A stretch of DNA of 64,000 bases from Symbiodinium natans (GCA_905221605.1 CAJNDS010002307.1:372130-436129); one strand, 5' to 3'. Counted from the stretch's first letter, positions 1 to 13,551 are shown. Numbers and translations are program-made. The notes: generated by a model from the letters alone, not told the origin.

Positions 1-79
1 CTAAACCCTAAACCCTAAACCCTAAACCCTAAACCCTAAACCCTAAACCCTAAACCCTAAACCCTAACCCTAAACCCCG
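1..79. repeat. Terminal telomere repeat (CCCTAAA)n
   Basis: About ten uninterrupted CCCTAAA units open the window, ending in a single CCCTAA variant. The C-rich strand reads 5' to 3' into the chromosome, which is the orientation of a true left end. TTTAGGG telomeres are known from plants, dinoflagellates and several other algae. The tract is short for a telomere, so it is either trimmed in assembly or a terminus continued outside the window. Confidence 0.85.
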
Positions 80-1180
80 GTTTAATGAGGCTTTTGGGGC
101 TCCGGAAGCTTTAGGGATCAGGAGGCTTAAGGGCTTTAAGCTGTAGGCTTTAAGATAAGGGCTTTGGTCAGGGTCTCATATATTCGACCGGGGAGGGTTT
201 AGGGGTTTAGGGTTACAAAACAAAACAAAACAGGTATTGGCAAGGTAGGATGCAGCTTGTAGTACAGTTCTGCAAGGACCTACTTGTAAGTAAGGCATCC
301 GGGTACCAAAATGCCCTGTCGCACTGCAAATCTCCCTAAACCCTACACCCTAAACCCTAAACCCTAAACCCTAGACCCTAGACCCTAAACCCAAAACCCA
401 AAACAAAACCCTAAACCCTGCAGGAACATGTTTGTAAGACGGTCGCCGCAACTTCTCCACCTCGTCCCAATCGTTGGGGCAGTGCCTCGGACGGAAGCAC
501 ACGACCGCCAAAGGGCTCAGTGGTCTAGCGTTGGGGTTTGTAATCAGGGGTTTAGGGTTTAGGGTTTAGGCTATAGGGTTAGGGTTTAGGTAGGGTCTAG
601 GGTTAAGGTTTAGTGATTAGGCCTCGGGGTTCGGGGTTTAGAGTTGGGGTTTGGTAGTCTGTAGGGTCTAGGATTCAGGGCTAAAGGCTTCGGCTGGAAT
701 GCGATCTGCAGTTCAAACTCAAGGTCACAGGGTTCCCAGGCGAAGTACTCTGCACTTGTACGAACCTACGTGGGGGGCTGTGCTTTCTCATGGATGAGAT
801 AAAACACCGTCCCTGTGCAACTCCACCCTAAACCTTAAACATCCCTAAGCCCGAAGCCCTAAAGCCCTGAACCCTAAACACCCCTAGCCCTAAACCCCTG
901 CACGCTGAGTACTAGGGTTGCAGCCTTTTGGTCTAGGGTAGTGTGGTGTTTGAGGTTAAGGGTATGGTCCGTATGTGCCGGAACTTACTTCTCCAATAGC
1001 CGAATAAGTCTCAAGTTCATCTGTTTGGTAAGTAAGAACCCTAAACCCTAAACCCTAAACCCTAAACCCTAAACCCTAAACCCTAAACCCTAGAAACCCT
1101 CCTAAACTCGCCGAATGTTGCTCCCTAGACCCAAGAGTAACCCAGGAATCAAAAGGATAAGGGAGCCTAAGCCCCCAACA

Positions 1181-1290
1181 TAGGGTTTAGGGTTTAGGGT
1201 TTAGGGTTTAGGGTTTAGTGACATTTAGGGTTTAGGGTTTAGGGTTTAGGGTCTAGGGTCTAGGGTTTAGGGTTTAGGGTTAGGGCCTAC
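1181..1290 (+). repeat. Interstitial TTTAGGG block
   Basis: About 14 G-rich-strand units with a few TCTAGGG variants. It faces the CCCTAAA block at 1037-1093, making a head-to-head telomere-like junction with about 90 bp of unique sequence between them. Confidence 0.8.
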
Positions 1291-1769
1291 TGTGGGTGCT
1301 ATATAAGATAATGAGGAAAATTTAGGGTTTCGCCTATTTAGAGCTCATGCTCCTAGCTTCTGATTTAGGAAGGTAGGCCGTTAGTTTGCGAGCTATGTAT
1401 AGTCCTCTGATAATTGGCATATGCAATATACATATACATATATGTACTATGTACATGCATACATATATATATATATATACAAAGTTTTTCATATATATAT
1501 ATATAGTATTTATATGTATGGTGCCGTGTCGCCCAGTCCCCCCCGCCCCCCCCGCCACTCCCCCCGCCACAGGTAAGTTGCAAAATGTGCGCATTGTTGT
1601 GAACTTCCAGTTGCGGTTCCCCCAAAAACCTAGGCCCTAAAACCCACGAAGAAGCCAAGAACCCTAGAACTCGAAGCCCGAAAGCTTGCAACCCCAAAGA
1701 AACCCTTAGGACCTTTCAAAACCCACAAAACCTTGAAGACCCTAAGCCCTGGAACGCAAAGCCCGCAAA

Positions 1770-1860
1770 ACCCTAAACCCCTAAACCCCTAAACCCCAAA
1801 ACCCCTAAACCCCTAAACCCCTAAACCCCTAAACCCCTAAACCCCTAAACCCCAAGACCG
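1770..1860 (+). repeat. Octamer variant array CCCCTAAA
   Basis: Around ten copies of the 8-base variant CCCCTAAA in tandem. A homogeneous variant block suggests local amplification after a single change in one telomere unit. Confidence 0.75.
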
Positions 1861-2199
1861 AAACCATAAACCCGAGTTAAACCCCTCATCAAACCCTGAT
1901 TAACTGATTAAACCCCAAACCCTAAACCCGAAACCCTCATCCTAACCTCCCCCCCCCCCCCCCCCGCGCCACACCGGGAGGGGGGTTTTAGGGTTTAGGG
2001 TTTAGGGTTTAGGGGTAAGGGTTAAGGGGGGGGGGGGGGGCGGAGGAGGGGGGACCTCGTGCGAAGGTGGCACTCCTTGGCTCCATTGATCTCCATGGCG
2101 GCTCGGCCAAGGAAAAGTGCGCCCTGACGTGCACAGGTTTAGGGTTTAGGGTTTAGGGTTTAGGGTTTAGGGTTTAGGGTTTAGGGTTTAGGGTTTAGG

Positions 2200-2338
2200 G
2201 ATGTTCCCCCTATACGAAATATACGAAATAGGGGTTAGGGTTTAGGGTTTAGGGTTAAAGCAGTCCCAACAGTCCTTAATGGGGTTTATAGTACCCTAGT
2301 ATAGTCCCGATTAGGGACTGCTAGTATAAGGGAACATC
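2200..2338. mobile_element. Small foldback (MITE-like) element, family A, copy 1
   Basis: The ends are inverted: GATGTTCCCCCTATA on the left and TATAAGGGAACATC on the right. Inside lie CAGTCC/GGACTG half-sites that also pair. Related copies are at 5305-5397 and 25904-25999. This copy is longer because telomeric units lie inside the left part. No transposase is encoded, so it would be a non-autonomous element. Confidence 0.65.
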
Positions 2339-4626
2339 ACAAGGTTTAAGGGTTTATTGCGTAGGGTTCAGGGTACACCTAATTACATTCGTCCTTGTTC
2401 TAGCGACATTTGCGCGAGATAACAATGGAAACGATGAGGAATGCATTAATTTGTGCCAGAGCAAGAAATCGCTGTATATCCCGAAGGCTCGAACGACTCT
2501 CTAGCTTTCACGCTGTTTTGGGGGGGACCCAAAAACCATGCACAGTGCTTGTGTTGTGGCCACTTGCACGTGCTTCTCCAGCACAAGATGGTATGCAAAC
2601 TTCTCATTTCTCCTAAGCAGCCTAACCCCAGACCATAAAGCACTGTCGCCTAAACCACAGACTAAACCTGAAACCCAGAACCCTAAACCCCAAACCCTCG
2701 ACCCTAAACTCTAAACCACACGTGTGGCTGACCACGATGCCAGCTGACAATTCTGAACCCAAAGAGCTCCGGCCGATCTAAGTACACGCGTTTCCCTACT
2801 CCCTCCTTCTATGCTACCCCGACCCCCCTAGGGTTTAGGGTTTAGGGTTTAGGGTTAAGGTTTAGGGTTTAGGGTTTAGGGTTTAGGTTTTAGGGTTTAC
2901 GTTTTAGGGTTTGGGGTTTACGGTTGAGGGCTACGTAACCCCCCCTTGGTTCCCCCCTTGAATACTGAATTATCCCTGAATATCCTTTAGAGGGGGGTAG
3001 GGGAACCCATGATACGTACGCAGGTCCACATACATGAGCTTATCGACTCGGAGGTGTGTTTTTTAGGGCCTCTGAGGGTTTAGGGTTTAGGGTTTAGGGT
3101 TTAGGGTTTAGGGTTTAGGGTTTAGGGTTTAGGGTTTAGATTCTACGGTTTATCAGGGCTGAGAAGGATCTGCAAGGGTGTAGAATAGGGATTAGGGTTC
3201 GGGGGAGTTTGTTTTTTTGGAGGTTTCCTACACAGAAGAGTTTTTGGTAGTCTGGGGTAACGGTCATGCGATGGCGCATAGAGCTGAACTTTATACTGTC
3301 CAGGGAGGAACCATATGGTCAGTTCTCTAACAATTGGTCCCGTTTGGGTGCCCCAAAAACGAGGGCCCGCCATATAATCAGGACCCCAAAATGACCATAT
3401 GACAACAACAGCCTCTGGCACACTTAAAGTTTAGGGCTGGAGGTGATGTAACAAGTAGCCACACGCAGTGCATGTTGAAGCTGCTTCAAAAAAGGCGCAG
3501 ACCACGAAAGAGAGACGAAATTGAAAAAAAAAACAATATCTCTGTTTGGACGCCAGCGCGGCCGCGTGCTCTGCTTTTGCATTCATACCAATGCTTTTTT
3601 GCATTCATACCCATGATTCCGTGTTCCACACCCGCTAAGACACTCTGTTGGACACAAAAAAACCGCACCAGAGCAAACACTTACCTGCAGCAGCCGGCTT
3701 TGCAAAAAACCCGCTTTTGCGGGCCAAACAAGCTACATGACTGATCTGAACCGCCATCAGGTTGCATCAGGTTACTGGCGGACGTGCAAAGCGGTTCGTT
3801 GCGTGTCTCAGTTAACTGATTCGCTGTCGTAGTACGTGAATACGAGGCCCGTCGCCAGCTCATGCTTGTCAATACGTACATACATGAGTATGCACCTGTA
3901 TATATGCATGCATATACATACACATACATATACATATATATATATATGTACATACATATATATATATATATACGTGCCCATATTACTGTAATTGGATTTC
4001 CGGGTACCTAGTCGACAGGCTATGAGAAAGGGGTTGAAACTTCGGAAGGCCGGTAGCCACCTCAACCCCGAGCCCTAGACTTCGAAACCCTGCTTGGAGG
4101 TTCACGGGTACTTATAGGTGTTAGGGGGGGGGGGGGGGGGGGTGGGGAATTCTAAACCTTTTCCAGCCCCCTTACAAAGCCACCCCCGAAAAAACTGTAG
4201 GAAGCCACCTCCAAAAAAATCTGCGCTGCAAGCCCGAAGCCAAGCCCCAAACAAAACCGTACAAAAACCGAGGCAAGCCCGAAGCCTCAACTTCCAAAAA
4301 ACCTTGAACTGAAGCATGCAATCTCCAAACCTGAAGCTCCTACACCCTAAACCCTGAACCCTAAACTCTAAACCCTAAACCTTCAGCTCCTTCCATCCCC
4401 ACAGCAGACATTCTGGCGAGGCTGTGCAAAGCTGCCAACAAGTGCAGCTGAACGAAGTTTGCAAAATGCACCGCTCGAAAAAGAGGTGTTTACCTAGGCG
4501 GGAGCTCGATTGTCCCTTAGGAATTAGACGCTGCTACACACTTTCGGCCCCTATCATGCAGCAATTCTCACGCATGAATATGCGCTTTCCCTGGGTTTGG
4601 CAAATTCCTAGTTCTTGCAATGCCAC

Positions 4627-4636
4627 CAAACACACG

Positions 4637-4672
<36 letters not shown>
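4627..4672. repeat. (CA)n microsatellite
   Basis: An almost uninterrupted CA dinucleotide tract of about 40 bp lies in unique subtelomeric spacer. Confidence 0.9.
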
Positions 4673-4673
<1 letters not shown>

Positions 4674-4888
4674 AGGAGCTGTTTCCTTCTACCTTCTGGG
4701 TAACCCAACTTATTGTAAGTCTACTTATGACCTGCTTGGGGGACTTGAATTTAAGGACAGTTGAACCCAAACCCCTAATTAAACTCTAAACCCTAAACCC
4801 TAAACCCTAAACCGACCGCGCCTGGATCGCATTGACGCCGCAAAGGCCCTGATGAATTTGATCGAGCCGAGCCTCGCGAGTTTAGGCT

Positions 4889-5072
4889 CAGGGTGTAGGG
4901 TGTAGGGTGTAGGGTGTAGGGTGTAGGGTGTAGGGTGTAGGGTGTAGGGTGTAGGGTTTAGGGTTTAGGGTTTAGGGTTTAGGGTTTAGGGTTTAGGGTT
5001 TAGGGTTTAGGGTTTAGGGTTTAGGGTTTAGGGTTTAGGGTTTAGGGTTTAGGGTTTAGGGTTTAGGGTTTC
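4889..5072 (+). repeat. GTGTAGG variant array fused to a TTTAGGG block
   Basis: About nine or ten units of the 7-base variant GGTGTAG pass without a gap into about 17 perfect TTTAGGG units, one of the longest interstitial blocks here. Phase is kept across the switch, so the variant arose within an existing array. Confidence 0.8.
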
Positions 5073-5304
5073 AGCGCTCTTTTCTTCGGGTTTCATGTCA
5101 TCTGCCGGCTATTAGGGCCGTGTATGGCAGCTTCAGGTCGGGCTTTATAGGCCTCGGTCTCATGCCTTTGGAGAGAGTTATGGAGACCCCCGAGCCCTAA
5201 ACCCTAAACCCTAAACCCTAAACCCTAAACCCTAAACCCTAAACCCTAAACCCTAAACCCCATCAAAAGCCCTTGGGTGGTTAGGGTTAGGGGCTGAGAG
5301 TTAG

Positions 5305-5397
5305 GATGCTCCCCCTCATACTGACAGTCCTTCATAGGATTATAACAGGGGGTACAAAAAATCCGGTTAAGGACTGTTGGTATAGTGGTAAAACATC
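5305..5397. mobile_element. Foldback (MITE-like) element, family A, copy 2
   Basis: It begins GATGCTCCCCCTCATACTGA and ends with a GGACTGTT...AAACATC segment. The internal halves ACAGTCCTT and AAGGACTGTT are inverted. It aligns by eye with the copies at 2200 and 25904, including the middle GGGGGTACAAAAA segment shared with the 25904 copy. Confidence 0.65.
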
Positions 5398-5432
5398 CCA
5401 AGCTGAGATTCTTAGAGGTTCGAAGGGCTTGG

Positions 5433-5435
<3 letters not shown>

Positions 5436-5465
<30 letters not shown>
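5436..5465. repeat. G30 homopolymer
   Basis: Thirty consecutive G residues on the plus strand, one of many G or C runs longer than 10 in the subtelomere (others near 2029, 4123, 7908, 8521, 10232, 17702 and 29169). Length is likely uncertain in the assembly. Confidence 0.85.
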
Positions 5466-5467
<2 letters not shown>

Positions 5468-6256
5468 TTTTTTATTGCGAATATCTTGTCAGGGCCTCAT
5501 CATGGAGAATGAGTATATTGAGTGCCAAGAGAATTCAGTGGTCCAGAGGTTTCCTTATAAGGATTCATGTGCATGTATAGTACATACTTGTGCCTCAAAG
5601 GGGTTCCTATACATTCCTGTATGTACAGTTGCCAAGTCGTCTACCTGGAGAAGATTCCGCTTTAGGCCGGCGTAGTTGGAAAGACTTAGGGTTTAGGGCT
5701 AAGGGTTTAGTGTTTAGGGCTTAGGGTTTAGGTTTAGACGCATGCAACATGTCCCGTCCTCCTTGTTGTGGTCGCGAATCTTCTCGGGGAGGTCATCGTC
5801 GTCCTCCCTCGCAGATGTCCAGGCTTTGCATTGTGCAGCTTTCAGTAATCTAAAGGACAGACTGAAGGGCCAAAAAAAACCCTAAACCCTAAACCCTAAA
5901 CCAAACGTAATGGTTTAGTAGAGTTTTGGGCCCCACCCCCCCCCCCCTCCATTGCACCCACGAAATGATGGAGACTTCTAGCCAGAGAGATGATCGTCAT
6001 AACGTCATGTTTTCAAAGAGCTCTGCTTAAAGAGGGTCCCTCACTGGATACCCACATGGTCACCCTGCTAGTGGTCGGCTTGGAATAAACCACAAACCCT
6101 AAGCCTAAACCCAAGTTCAGGGTATAGGAACCCTAAACCCTAAACCCTAAACCCTAAACCCTAACCCTAAACCCTAAACCCTAAATCCTAACGGTTTAGG
6201 AACCTGAGGCGCGAACCACATTGCCCCCAGGAACCTCCTACTCTTCGGTCAACCCT

Positions 6257-6450
6257 GTAAACCCTACATAAACCCTACATAAACCCTACACAACCCTGCA
6301 AAAACCCTACATAAGCCCTACATAAACCCTACATAAACCCTGCATAAACCCTACAGAAACCCTACATAAACCCTACATAAACCCTACATAAGCCCTACAT
6401 AAACCCTACATAAACCCCACACAAGCCCTACATAAGCCCCACATAAACCC
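6257..6450 (+). repeat. 11-bp telomere-variant minisatellite CCCTACATAAA
   Basis: About seventeen copies of CCCTACATAAA with occasional AAGCCCTACAT variants. It is a telomere unit interrupted by ACAT, amplified in tandem. Confidence 0.85.
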
Positions 6451-7400
6451 TGAAAACCCTTAAGCCCTGAGCCCCCAAAGCTGTGGCTCCGAGAGTCAGG
6501 TCTCGCTCCCGCAGACGATCCACTGGGCTGGCCGGCAGCTCGCCTCGTGCAGGATGTTTAGGGTTTAGGGTTTAGGGTTTAGGGTTTAGGGTTTAGGGTT
6601 TATCTTTGTTTTACATACTCTTCGTTTGTGTGTGTGTGTGTGTGCTTTTTTTTTTTTTTTTTGGGGGGGGGGGGTTAGGAACGGTTCTTGCCCCTGAACC
6701 CCAAACCCTAAACCCTAAAAAGCCTAGACCCTAAACCCTAAACCCTAAACCCTAACGGCTTGTGGGTCTACAGGTTTCAGCTTTAGAGTGCAGGGTTTTC
6801 TCGGGCCTAGAGGAAGAGGGTGGTCGATGCAGAGTAGCGAGCTTGGCGAGAGAATGCTTGGGCTTGAGTTGCTGAACCCTCAAGCCTACACCCGAAACCC
6901 TCGTAAGTAAGGGCCTCTTGAACCTCCAAGAAGCTAGGTTTGGGGTGGGTTAGGGTTTAGGGTTCAGTGCTTTGGCTTCCCGACCCCTGGGTGCAGGGTT
7001 TAGAATCGCTGCGTAGGATTTACGACCCTGCAAGCCATCCTTTTAGGCCAAGTTGCTCACAGCCTGCTGCAGCCTGCAGCGTCACCGCGGTCTTTGGGGT
7101 TTATTTCTGCATCGCTGAGGTTTCGGGGGTAGGGGGGGGGGGGTCTATTCAAAAAACAGAAATCTAGATTTGCCTCAACAAAAAACAAAAGAGCTACCGT
7201 AAACCCCAAACAAAGCACTTCTCATACAGCCTAAATCCTAACCCTCAAAATGCCAAACTCCTAGAACTCAAGTCCTAAACAAGGGGTAAGCAAGGCATGG
7301 GGGACGTTTTGTTCGAGCCCAGGGCGTATATGGCTTGGGCGTATCGAATAACCCCAACCCCTAAAACCGAAACATCCCGAAACTTCCAAGCCTCGAAGTA

Positions 7401-7509
7401 CCAGAGGGTCCATTTGTAGTACTATTCTGGAATTAGGTACCCCAAAGCCATACTACAGAAGGTTTTGGGGTACCTAATTCCATGAGAGTACTACAAATGG
7501 GCCCTCTGG
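7401..7509. mobile_element. Foldback element, family B, copy 1
   Basis: The left arm CCAGAGGGTCCATTTGTAGT is the inverted complement of the right arm ending ACAAATGGGCCCTCTGG, with AGTACT at the inner edge of each. A second inner pair (AATTAGGTACCCCAAA / TTTTGGGGTACCTAATT) extends the stem, so nearly the whole 109 bp can fold. A diverged copy lies at 21513-21620. It looks like a short MITE. Confidence 0.75.
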
Positions 7510-10086
7510 GCAAGTGAAGCTCAAGAAAACAGACAGGGCCCGCGGCTTTATACTTCTACGCTCAAACCGGGGTGATGCCGAGGCAAGGTGAGGCCTCCGG
7601 TGGGTGATCAACACGGTTTAGGGTTTAGGGTTTAGGGTTTAGGGACACACGTCACTGCACATTCAGGGTTTAGGGGTTCGGGCTTGATGTCGAAGAAGCC
7701 GATTGCCCCAGGCTACAGGCCTGAAATGCCTAAACCCTACCCTCAACCACGACATGGAGCCGCAGAGAGTTCGGCCCTTCTTTGAAACCTTGGAATCCCT
7801 AACCCCCCCCCCCCCCCCAAAAAAAAAAAAAAACGGTTTAGGGTTTAGGGTTAGGTTTTTTAGGTTTAGGGTTTCGCCATACACCCCCAAACCCTAGCTA
7901 CGCTCTCGGGGGTGGGGGGGGGGGGGGGGGCTGCCGAAGCCTTCGGTCCCCGACGAGTTCCTTCCAGTCTTCGATCTCCTCCTCCTCTCTTGGCTGCACT
8001 CAGGAGGGTAGCTAGAACTTAAACTTTTAGCTGCCTTAATAAGAAACCCAATAAACCCAAAAAAGGTAAGGATCTAAAGTCACAGTACAGTACCACAAAG
8101 CTCTGCATTTTTGGGGTTCAGGGGGTTTTGGGGGCTCAAGGGGCTTTAGGGGTTCAATGGTTTTCAAGGGTTCAAGGGTCTAGGGGCTTCGGGTTTGGGG
8201 CTTAGGGGGTTGAGAATGTCTATAGAGTTCAGGTTTATGGCTTAGGTTTTTACTTTACGTGTCTATAGAGAGTGCAAGGTTCAGGTTCCAAGGTCTATAG
8301 GGTTTGCAGTCTCTGGAGTATGGGGTTTTGCAGATGCTTCGGGCGACGAGGCCTGAAGAAGCGCGTAGGGTGATTTAGGGCTAACACTAAACCGTAAACC
8401 CTAAGCCCACAACTTTCCCTAAACCCTAAAACCTTAGGGGTTGAAGGGGCTTTAGGGTTTAGGGTTTAGGGTTTAGGGTTTAGGGTTTAGGGTTTAGGGT
8501 TTAGGGTTTAGGATAAGGTTGGGGGGGGGGGGGGGGGGGGGGTGGTTTTAGCGTTTATAGGGTAGGGGGTGATGTAGGGCTGTGGCTTCGGGGCTTCAGG
8601 GAGTCCTGGCTTGATACGGTGATACGGCTTCGTTAGGGCTTTGGGCTTGTGGGTTTAGGGTTTAGGGTTTGGGCTTTAGGGTTTAGGGTTTAGGGTTTAG
8701 GGTTTAGGGTTTAGGGTTTAGGGTTTAGGGTTTGGGGAGTCTTAGGGTTGATTTATAGAGTTAAGGACATGGGATTGGCCCCAAAACAGCATCGGCTGCG
8801 TCTAAAACCTTCGCCCGCAAGATTGGTGCAAGGATGGGGCTCCCGTAAATGCACCCCGAAACCTGGGCACGTAAACGGGGTTTTAACTCTGACCACCGAG
8901 GGTGTTTAGGGTTCAGGGATGAGGGTTGAGGGTTTTGGGTTTAAGGTTTAGGGCTTGAAACTCCAGATGAAGGCATTGGCTCCTTCTTCTTGTAATGCTC
9001 GTAATTCCGCACGCGACGCGCTTCCTGATTTCTTGGTGGCTGCCCGTCGGAAGGAAATCCTACAAGCCCTACACCGCATGAGCAACCTTGATGGTGACCC
9101 TAAAACCAAACCCTAGACCCTAAGCCCTATACCGTATAAACCCTAGACCGTAAACCCTGAAGCTAGGCCCTTGCATTCAGGGTTAAGCATTTGGAGGGAG
9201 GGTAATGGTTGATTTAGAGCTGGGGCGCTGACGTTCGAGGACCTAGCTTATGATTTAGAGTTTATAGGGTGTTGCGGTTTAGGGTTCATGGTTTATAGGG
9301 CTTTGGCTGGTAAACCCCAAAGTCCGAGAGATTATATAAGCCCAAAACCCCACTCAGACTCAGTTCATCAAAAGCACTGAAAAGAAGTGCTTGGTAGCCC
9401 AGCAACCACATGTTCATGTTGTACCCTTCTGGGCTTTGGTTCCGTTGTATGGGAGTCTTGAACAAAAAACAAGCAGGCAAAAACACATCACTGGGCTACC
9501 CCTGAACCCTAAACCCTAAACCCTAGACCCTAAACCCTAGACCCCGAACCTCCTACTTTGCCTCGAAGTATCCGAAGAGCACTCGAAAAAGATCCGGTGT
9601 GCCACCACCGGCATGCTTAAACCCTACACCCTTAACCCTAAACCCTAAACTCTACACCCTACACCCTAAACCCTAAGCCAAAAGCGCTGAAGAGAGTCGG
9701 CAGTGCAGGCGGAGGCAATGCCCGCAGCAGCTTGAACGACGTCGGAGATGGCTGCAACAGTCCTTCTTGCCCACTTGCGGAAGGGTGTAGGGTTTAGGGT
9801 CTAGGGTTTAGGGTTTAGGGTATAGGGTTTAGAGTTTAGGGGGAGTTGCGATGGTTTAGGGTTTAGGAAATTCAGGGGTTTAGGGGTTTATGGTTTAGGG
9901 CTCTGGCCGAAATTGCAGGTCCACTGCCCCTGAACACGGCAAGCAGCTTGGCAACTTGCTCCCTCAAAACAACTCTAAGACCTACATCTCAAACTCCTCA
10001 TTCTGAAACACTGAGAATGAAACATGCAATTCTGCGATCCTATACGACACTCAACCAACCTTCCAAAAGATACAGACAACTGCGAT

Positions 10087-10268
10087 TTGCTTAAGAAGGC
10101 CCTCCCCCTCACCCCCCCCCCCCTCCCAAAAAAAAACAAAAAACAAATATTTCCCTGTATCACCCTTATAAGGAAGAACATATATATATATATGTATATA
10201 ATGTGCTTTATTATTCTTGCTTTTTTCTTTGGGGGGGGGGGGGGGGGGAGGAGAGAGTTCTTAAGCAA
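10087..10268. mobile_element. Foldback element, family C, copy 1
   Basis: The terminal inverted sequences are TTGCTTAAGAA and TTCTTAAGCAA. Just inside are a C-rich run on the left and a G18 run on the right, also complementary. A shorter relative with ends TTGCTTAAGAA and TTCTTAAAGCAA lies at 24329-24393. Confidence 0.6.
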
Positions 10269-10718
10269 GTAGTAGATAAAGCTTAGTTGAAGGCTTCTGT
10301 GGGCCGCATGTTGGGATTTGGGGCATAAGGATCCTGACTAGGACCCCTGAACCCCCAAACCCCAACCCCAAACCCCAAACCCTAAACCCTAAACCCTAAA
10401 TCTTGGGGGGCACCATATGCGAGAAGTCGCAATTGCACCCCAACAGCCCGGCAACTGAACTCTCCTGCCAAGGCCAGCCCCGAACCTCGAACTCTGCACC
10501 AGGGTTCAGGGTCAGTAGGGTTAGGGTTTAGGGTTTAGGGTTTAGGGTTTAGGGTTTAGGGCTCAGGGCTTAGGGTTTAGGGTTTGGGGTTTCGGGTTTA
10601 GGGTTGAGGGACACCGGCAGGGGTTTGAGGGGCTAGAGACAAGCCACCTCGCAATGTCCGACGCGCAGAAGCGATGCAGGTAGATCATTTTGGTCTGAGC
10701 CCCAGGCATGTTGCAGGC

Positions 10719-10850
10719 CCTAAACCCTAAACCCTAAACCCTAAACCCTAAACCCTAAACCCTAAACCCTAAACCCTAAACCCTAAACCCCTAAACCCCA
10801 AACCCCTAAACCCCTAAACCCCTAAACCCTAAACCCTAAACCCTAAGGTG
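10719..10850 (+). repeat. Interstitial CCCTAAA block
   Basis: About eighteen units, including an inner CCCCTAAA stretch. It is oriented like the terminal telomere. Confidence 0.85.
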
Positions 10851-12515
10851 GCAGGGCCTTGAGCTTGAACTAACGGGTCAATGACCGTTGAAGGCCCTGC
10901 AGTGAGGGACCCCTCATGACAGACTACACGAACTCCCTAAACCCGAAACCCTAAACCCTAAACCCTAGCCCTAAACCCTAAACCCCATATCCCTAGAAAG
11001 GGCGCAAGGGCAGAGGACGTCGATATTGTACTAACAATCCATGTTGGACACCCAGGGGAGCATTCTAAACCCTCTGATGAAGCAGCATCCTGAAAGGCAT
11101 CCTGAAGACGCATCCGGAAGTCACATCAAAGATCCCTACAAACCCTAAACCCTAAACCCTAAACCCTAAACCCTAAACCCTAAACCCTGAACCCTGAACC
11201 CTGAACCCTGAGCCCTGCACATCTTGTAAGCTGGTTTCTCTGATTATTTGCGGAGTATTGCTTTGGGTTAAGGGAGCTGCTAGCCAGCGACCTGCAGGCC
11301 CCCAAAGTAAGTACCCTAAGCTCTTGGGGTAGATACACGGGTTTAGGGTTTAGGGTTTAGGGTTGAGGGTTTAGGGTTTAGGGTTTAGGGGACCCTGAGT
11401 ATTGGGGGAACTCATGCTCTTACATACCCCTTCTATGCCCCAGAATCATGCAAGCTCCCGTAGCTCCTAGATAAACCCTACTGCAGGTTCGGCGGTACTT
11501 GAAAACCGATTACAACTATACTTATAACCCCTCAGAAGCCCTTTAACTACCAAAATATCAAAAATATGGTGATACTTGGGTTTCTAAGTAGCATGAACCT
11601 CCAAGTACACCCTAAACCCTAAACCCTAAACCCTAAACCCCAAACCCTTAAAGAAACGGTTTGTTGGACTTGCAGTCTGGCGAAAGCTCTTGCGGCCTGT
11701 GGTCGCCAGAGGCCTTCAGATGTCCGAACCCATCATCCTAGCATCCGAGCGGCAAAATCCTGAAGGCCTTGACTCTAACGAGAGTTGTTTATTATTATAC
11801 AATATTAAGTAAGCAAAAAACTAAACACTTGTTATGCTTTTTTTTTTTTTGAGTTTTTTGGGGGTGGAGAAGAGCCAAGCCGTAAAGTTTGATAGGGTAC
11901 GCAGAAGGTATATAAGGCCCACCCACCTACCCCCCCCCCCCTAACCCCCGCTCGCCCCCCCCCCCCCCCCACCCAAAAAAAACACAGATGATCCACTACC
12001 AGAGAATAGTCTAGAATCTGTCAAGTCGCATCTATGTAAATATCATATGCCTGTAATGTAAACTGCATGTCGAAGGTTTAGCATTTCGGGTTGATGTTTG
12101 CGGCAAGTGGCGCACTCTGATGTGGTAGCGGCCAGGTAGCCAGCGACCCACGACCTCTAGCGAGTGAGCTGTCGCACCAACAGATTAGGGGATAGGACGA
12201 ATTAGGGGGCCCTTGGGGATATAGAATAAGGTCCCTGCTTAAGAGAGCCAGAAGAGGGTTCAGAAGGACTCCCTTTTAAGGGTACCCCTTTTTCCTACCT
12301 AGGACAGATCTGCGTGCGAGCTTAAATCCTCGACCGCAAACCCAAGCCCCAAACCCGAAAACGCAAATCCTCCACCTTAAGCCCGAACCCTAGAAACGGT
12401 AAGGTTAGAGACCCTACTTAGAGGTTCAGGGTACTCATAACCATGATTACTGGACCTGTGAAGCCCCGCCTCAGGGCCCTAAGCCGCCCGAGTAGCTTAG
12501 AAGTAGAAGTAGACG

Positions 12516-13110
12516 TAGGTTTAGGGTTTAGGGTTTAGGGTTTATTAGGGTTTAGGGTTTGTTAGGGTTTAGGGTTTAGGGTTTAGGGTTTAGGGTTTAG
12601 GGTTTAGGGTTTAGGGTTTAGGGTTTAGGGTTTAGGGTTTAGGGTTTAGGGTTTAGGGTTTAGGGTTTCCATGAACCTCCAAGCACTTCAAACCAAGCCA
12701 GAGAGGCCAGGCCCCAATCGTCCCAGCAATTTCGGAGGTGCCTGGGTTAAACACCGCAGGGCTTAGGGCTGAAGGGGTGTAGTAGGGGGCTTAGGGTTTA
12801 GGGTTCAAGGAGGTAGGGTTTAGGGTTTAGGGTTTAGGGTTTAGGGTTTAGGGTTTAGGGTTTAGGGTTTAGGGTTTAGGGTTTAGGGTTTAGGGTTTAG
12901 GGTTTAGGGTTTAGGGTTTAGGGACGTAGGGTTTAGGGTTTAGGGTTTAGGGTTTAGGGTTTAGGGTTTAGGGTTTAGGGTTAGGGTTTAGGGTTTAGTG
13001 TTTAGGGTTTAGGGACGTAGGGTTTAGGGTTTAGGGTTCAGGGACGTAGGGTTTAGGGTTTACGGTTTAGGGATGTAGGGTTTAGGGTTGAGGGTCTAGG
13101 GATGTAGGGC
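12516..13110 (+). repeat. Long TTTAGGG tract with a secondary GGGACGTAGGG period
   Basis: Two large TTTAGGG blocks (12516-12668 and 12812 to about 13110) are separated by 140 bp of spacer. The second block is interrupted three or four times by an ACGTAGGG or ATGTAGGG unit, giving a higher-order pattern at irregular intervals of 30-100 bp. This is the largest telomere-like domain in the window. Confidence 0.8.
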
Positions 13111-13551
13111 TTAGGCTTTGATGGGTTTGGGGCTTGGGGCTTGGTTGCCACCCTCCTTTTGCTTAACGACCCCTCTCTCTCTCGCTCTCTCTCTCCCTCT
13201 CTCTGTCTCTCTGTCTTGTCGTTCTCAGAAAGGGCCCTGGACCCTAAACCTCAAACCGTAAACTTGTCTGCTTGTTCTTGCTGTTCTCGGTCTGTGGGGA
13301 AGGGGGCACGGCGCCCTCTGTCGTGCCTCCTTTTTTCTTCATTCGGGACCCCGAAACCCGCCCTAAACCCTCAAACCCGGGTGGGGGGAGAGTAGAATGA
13401 CGAGTTGCCGTGTTCTGTGTCCGTATCTTCCTCCAACTTACGCTATTTTCCTTCCTCTCCTCCAATCTGGAGGAGCGAGGAAAGAAAGAGACGCAGAGAC
13501 AACTGAAAAAACTGCAGGCCATTGAATGCTTCATCACAAAAAGCCAAAGAA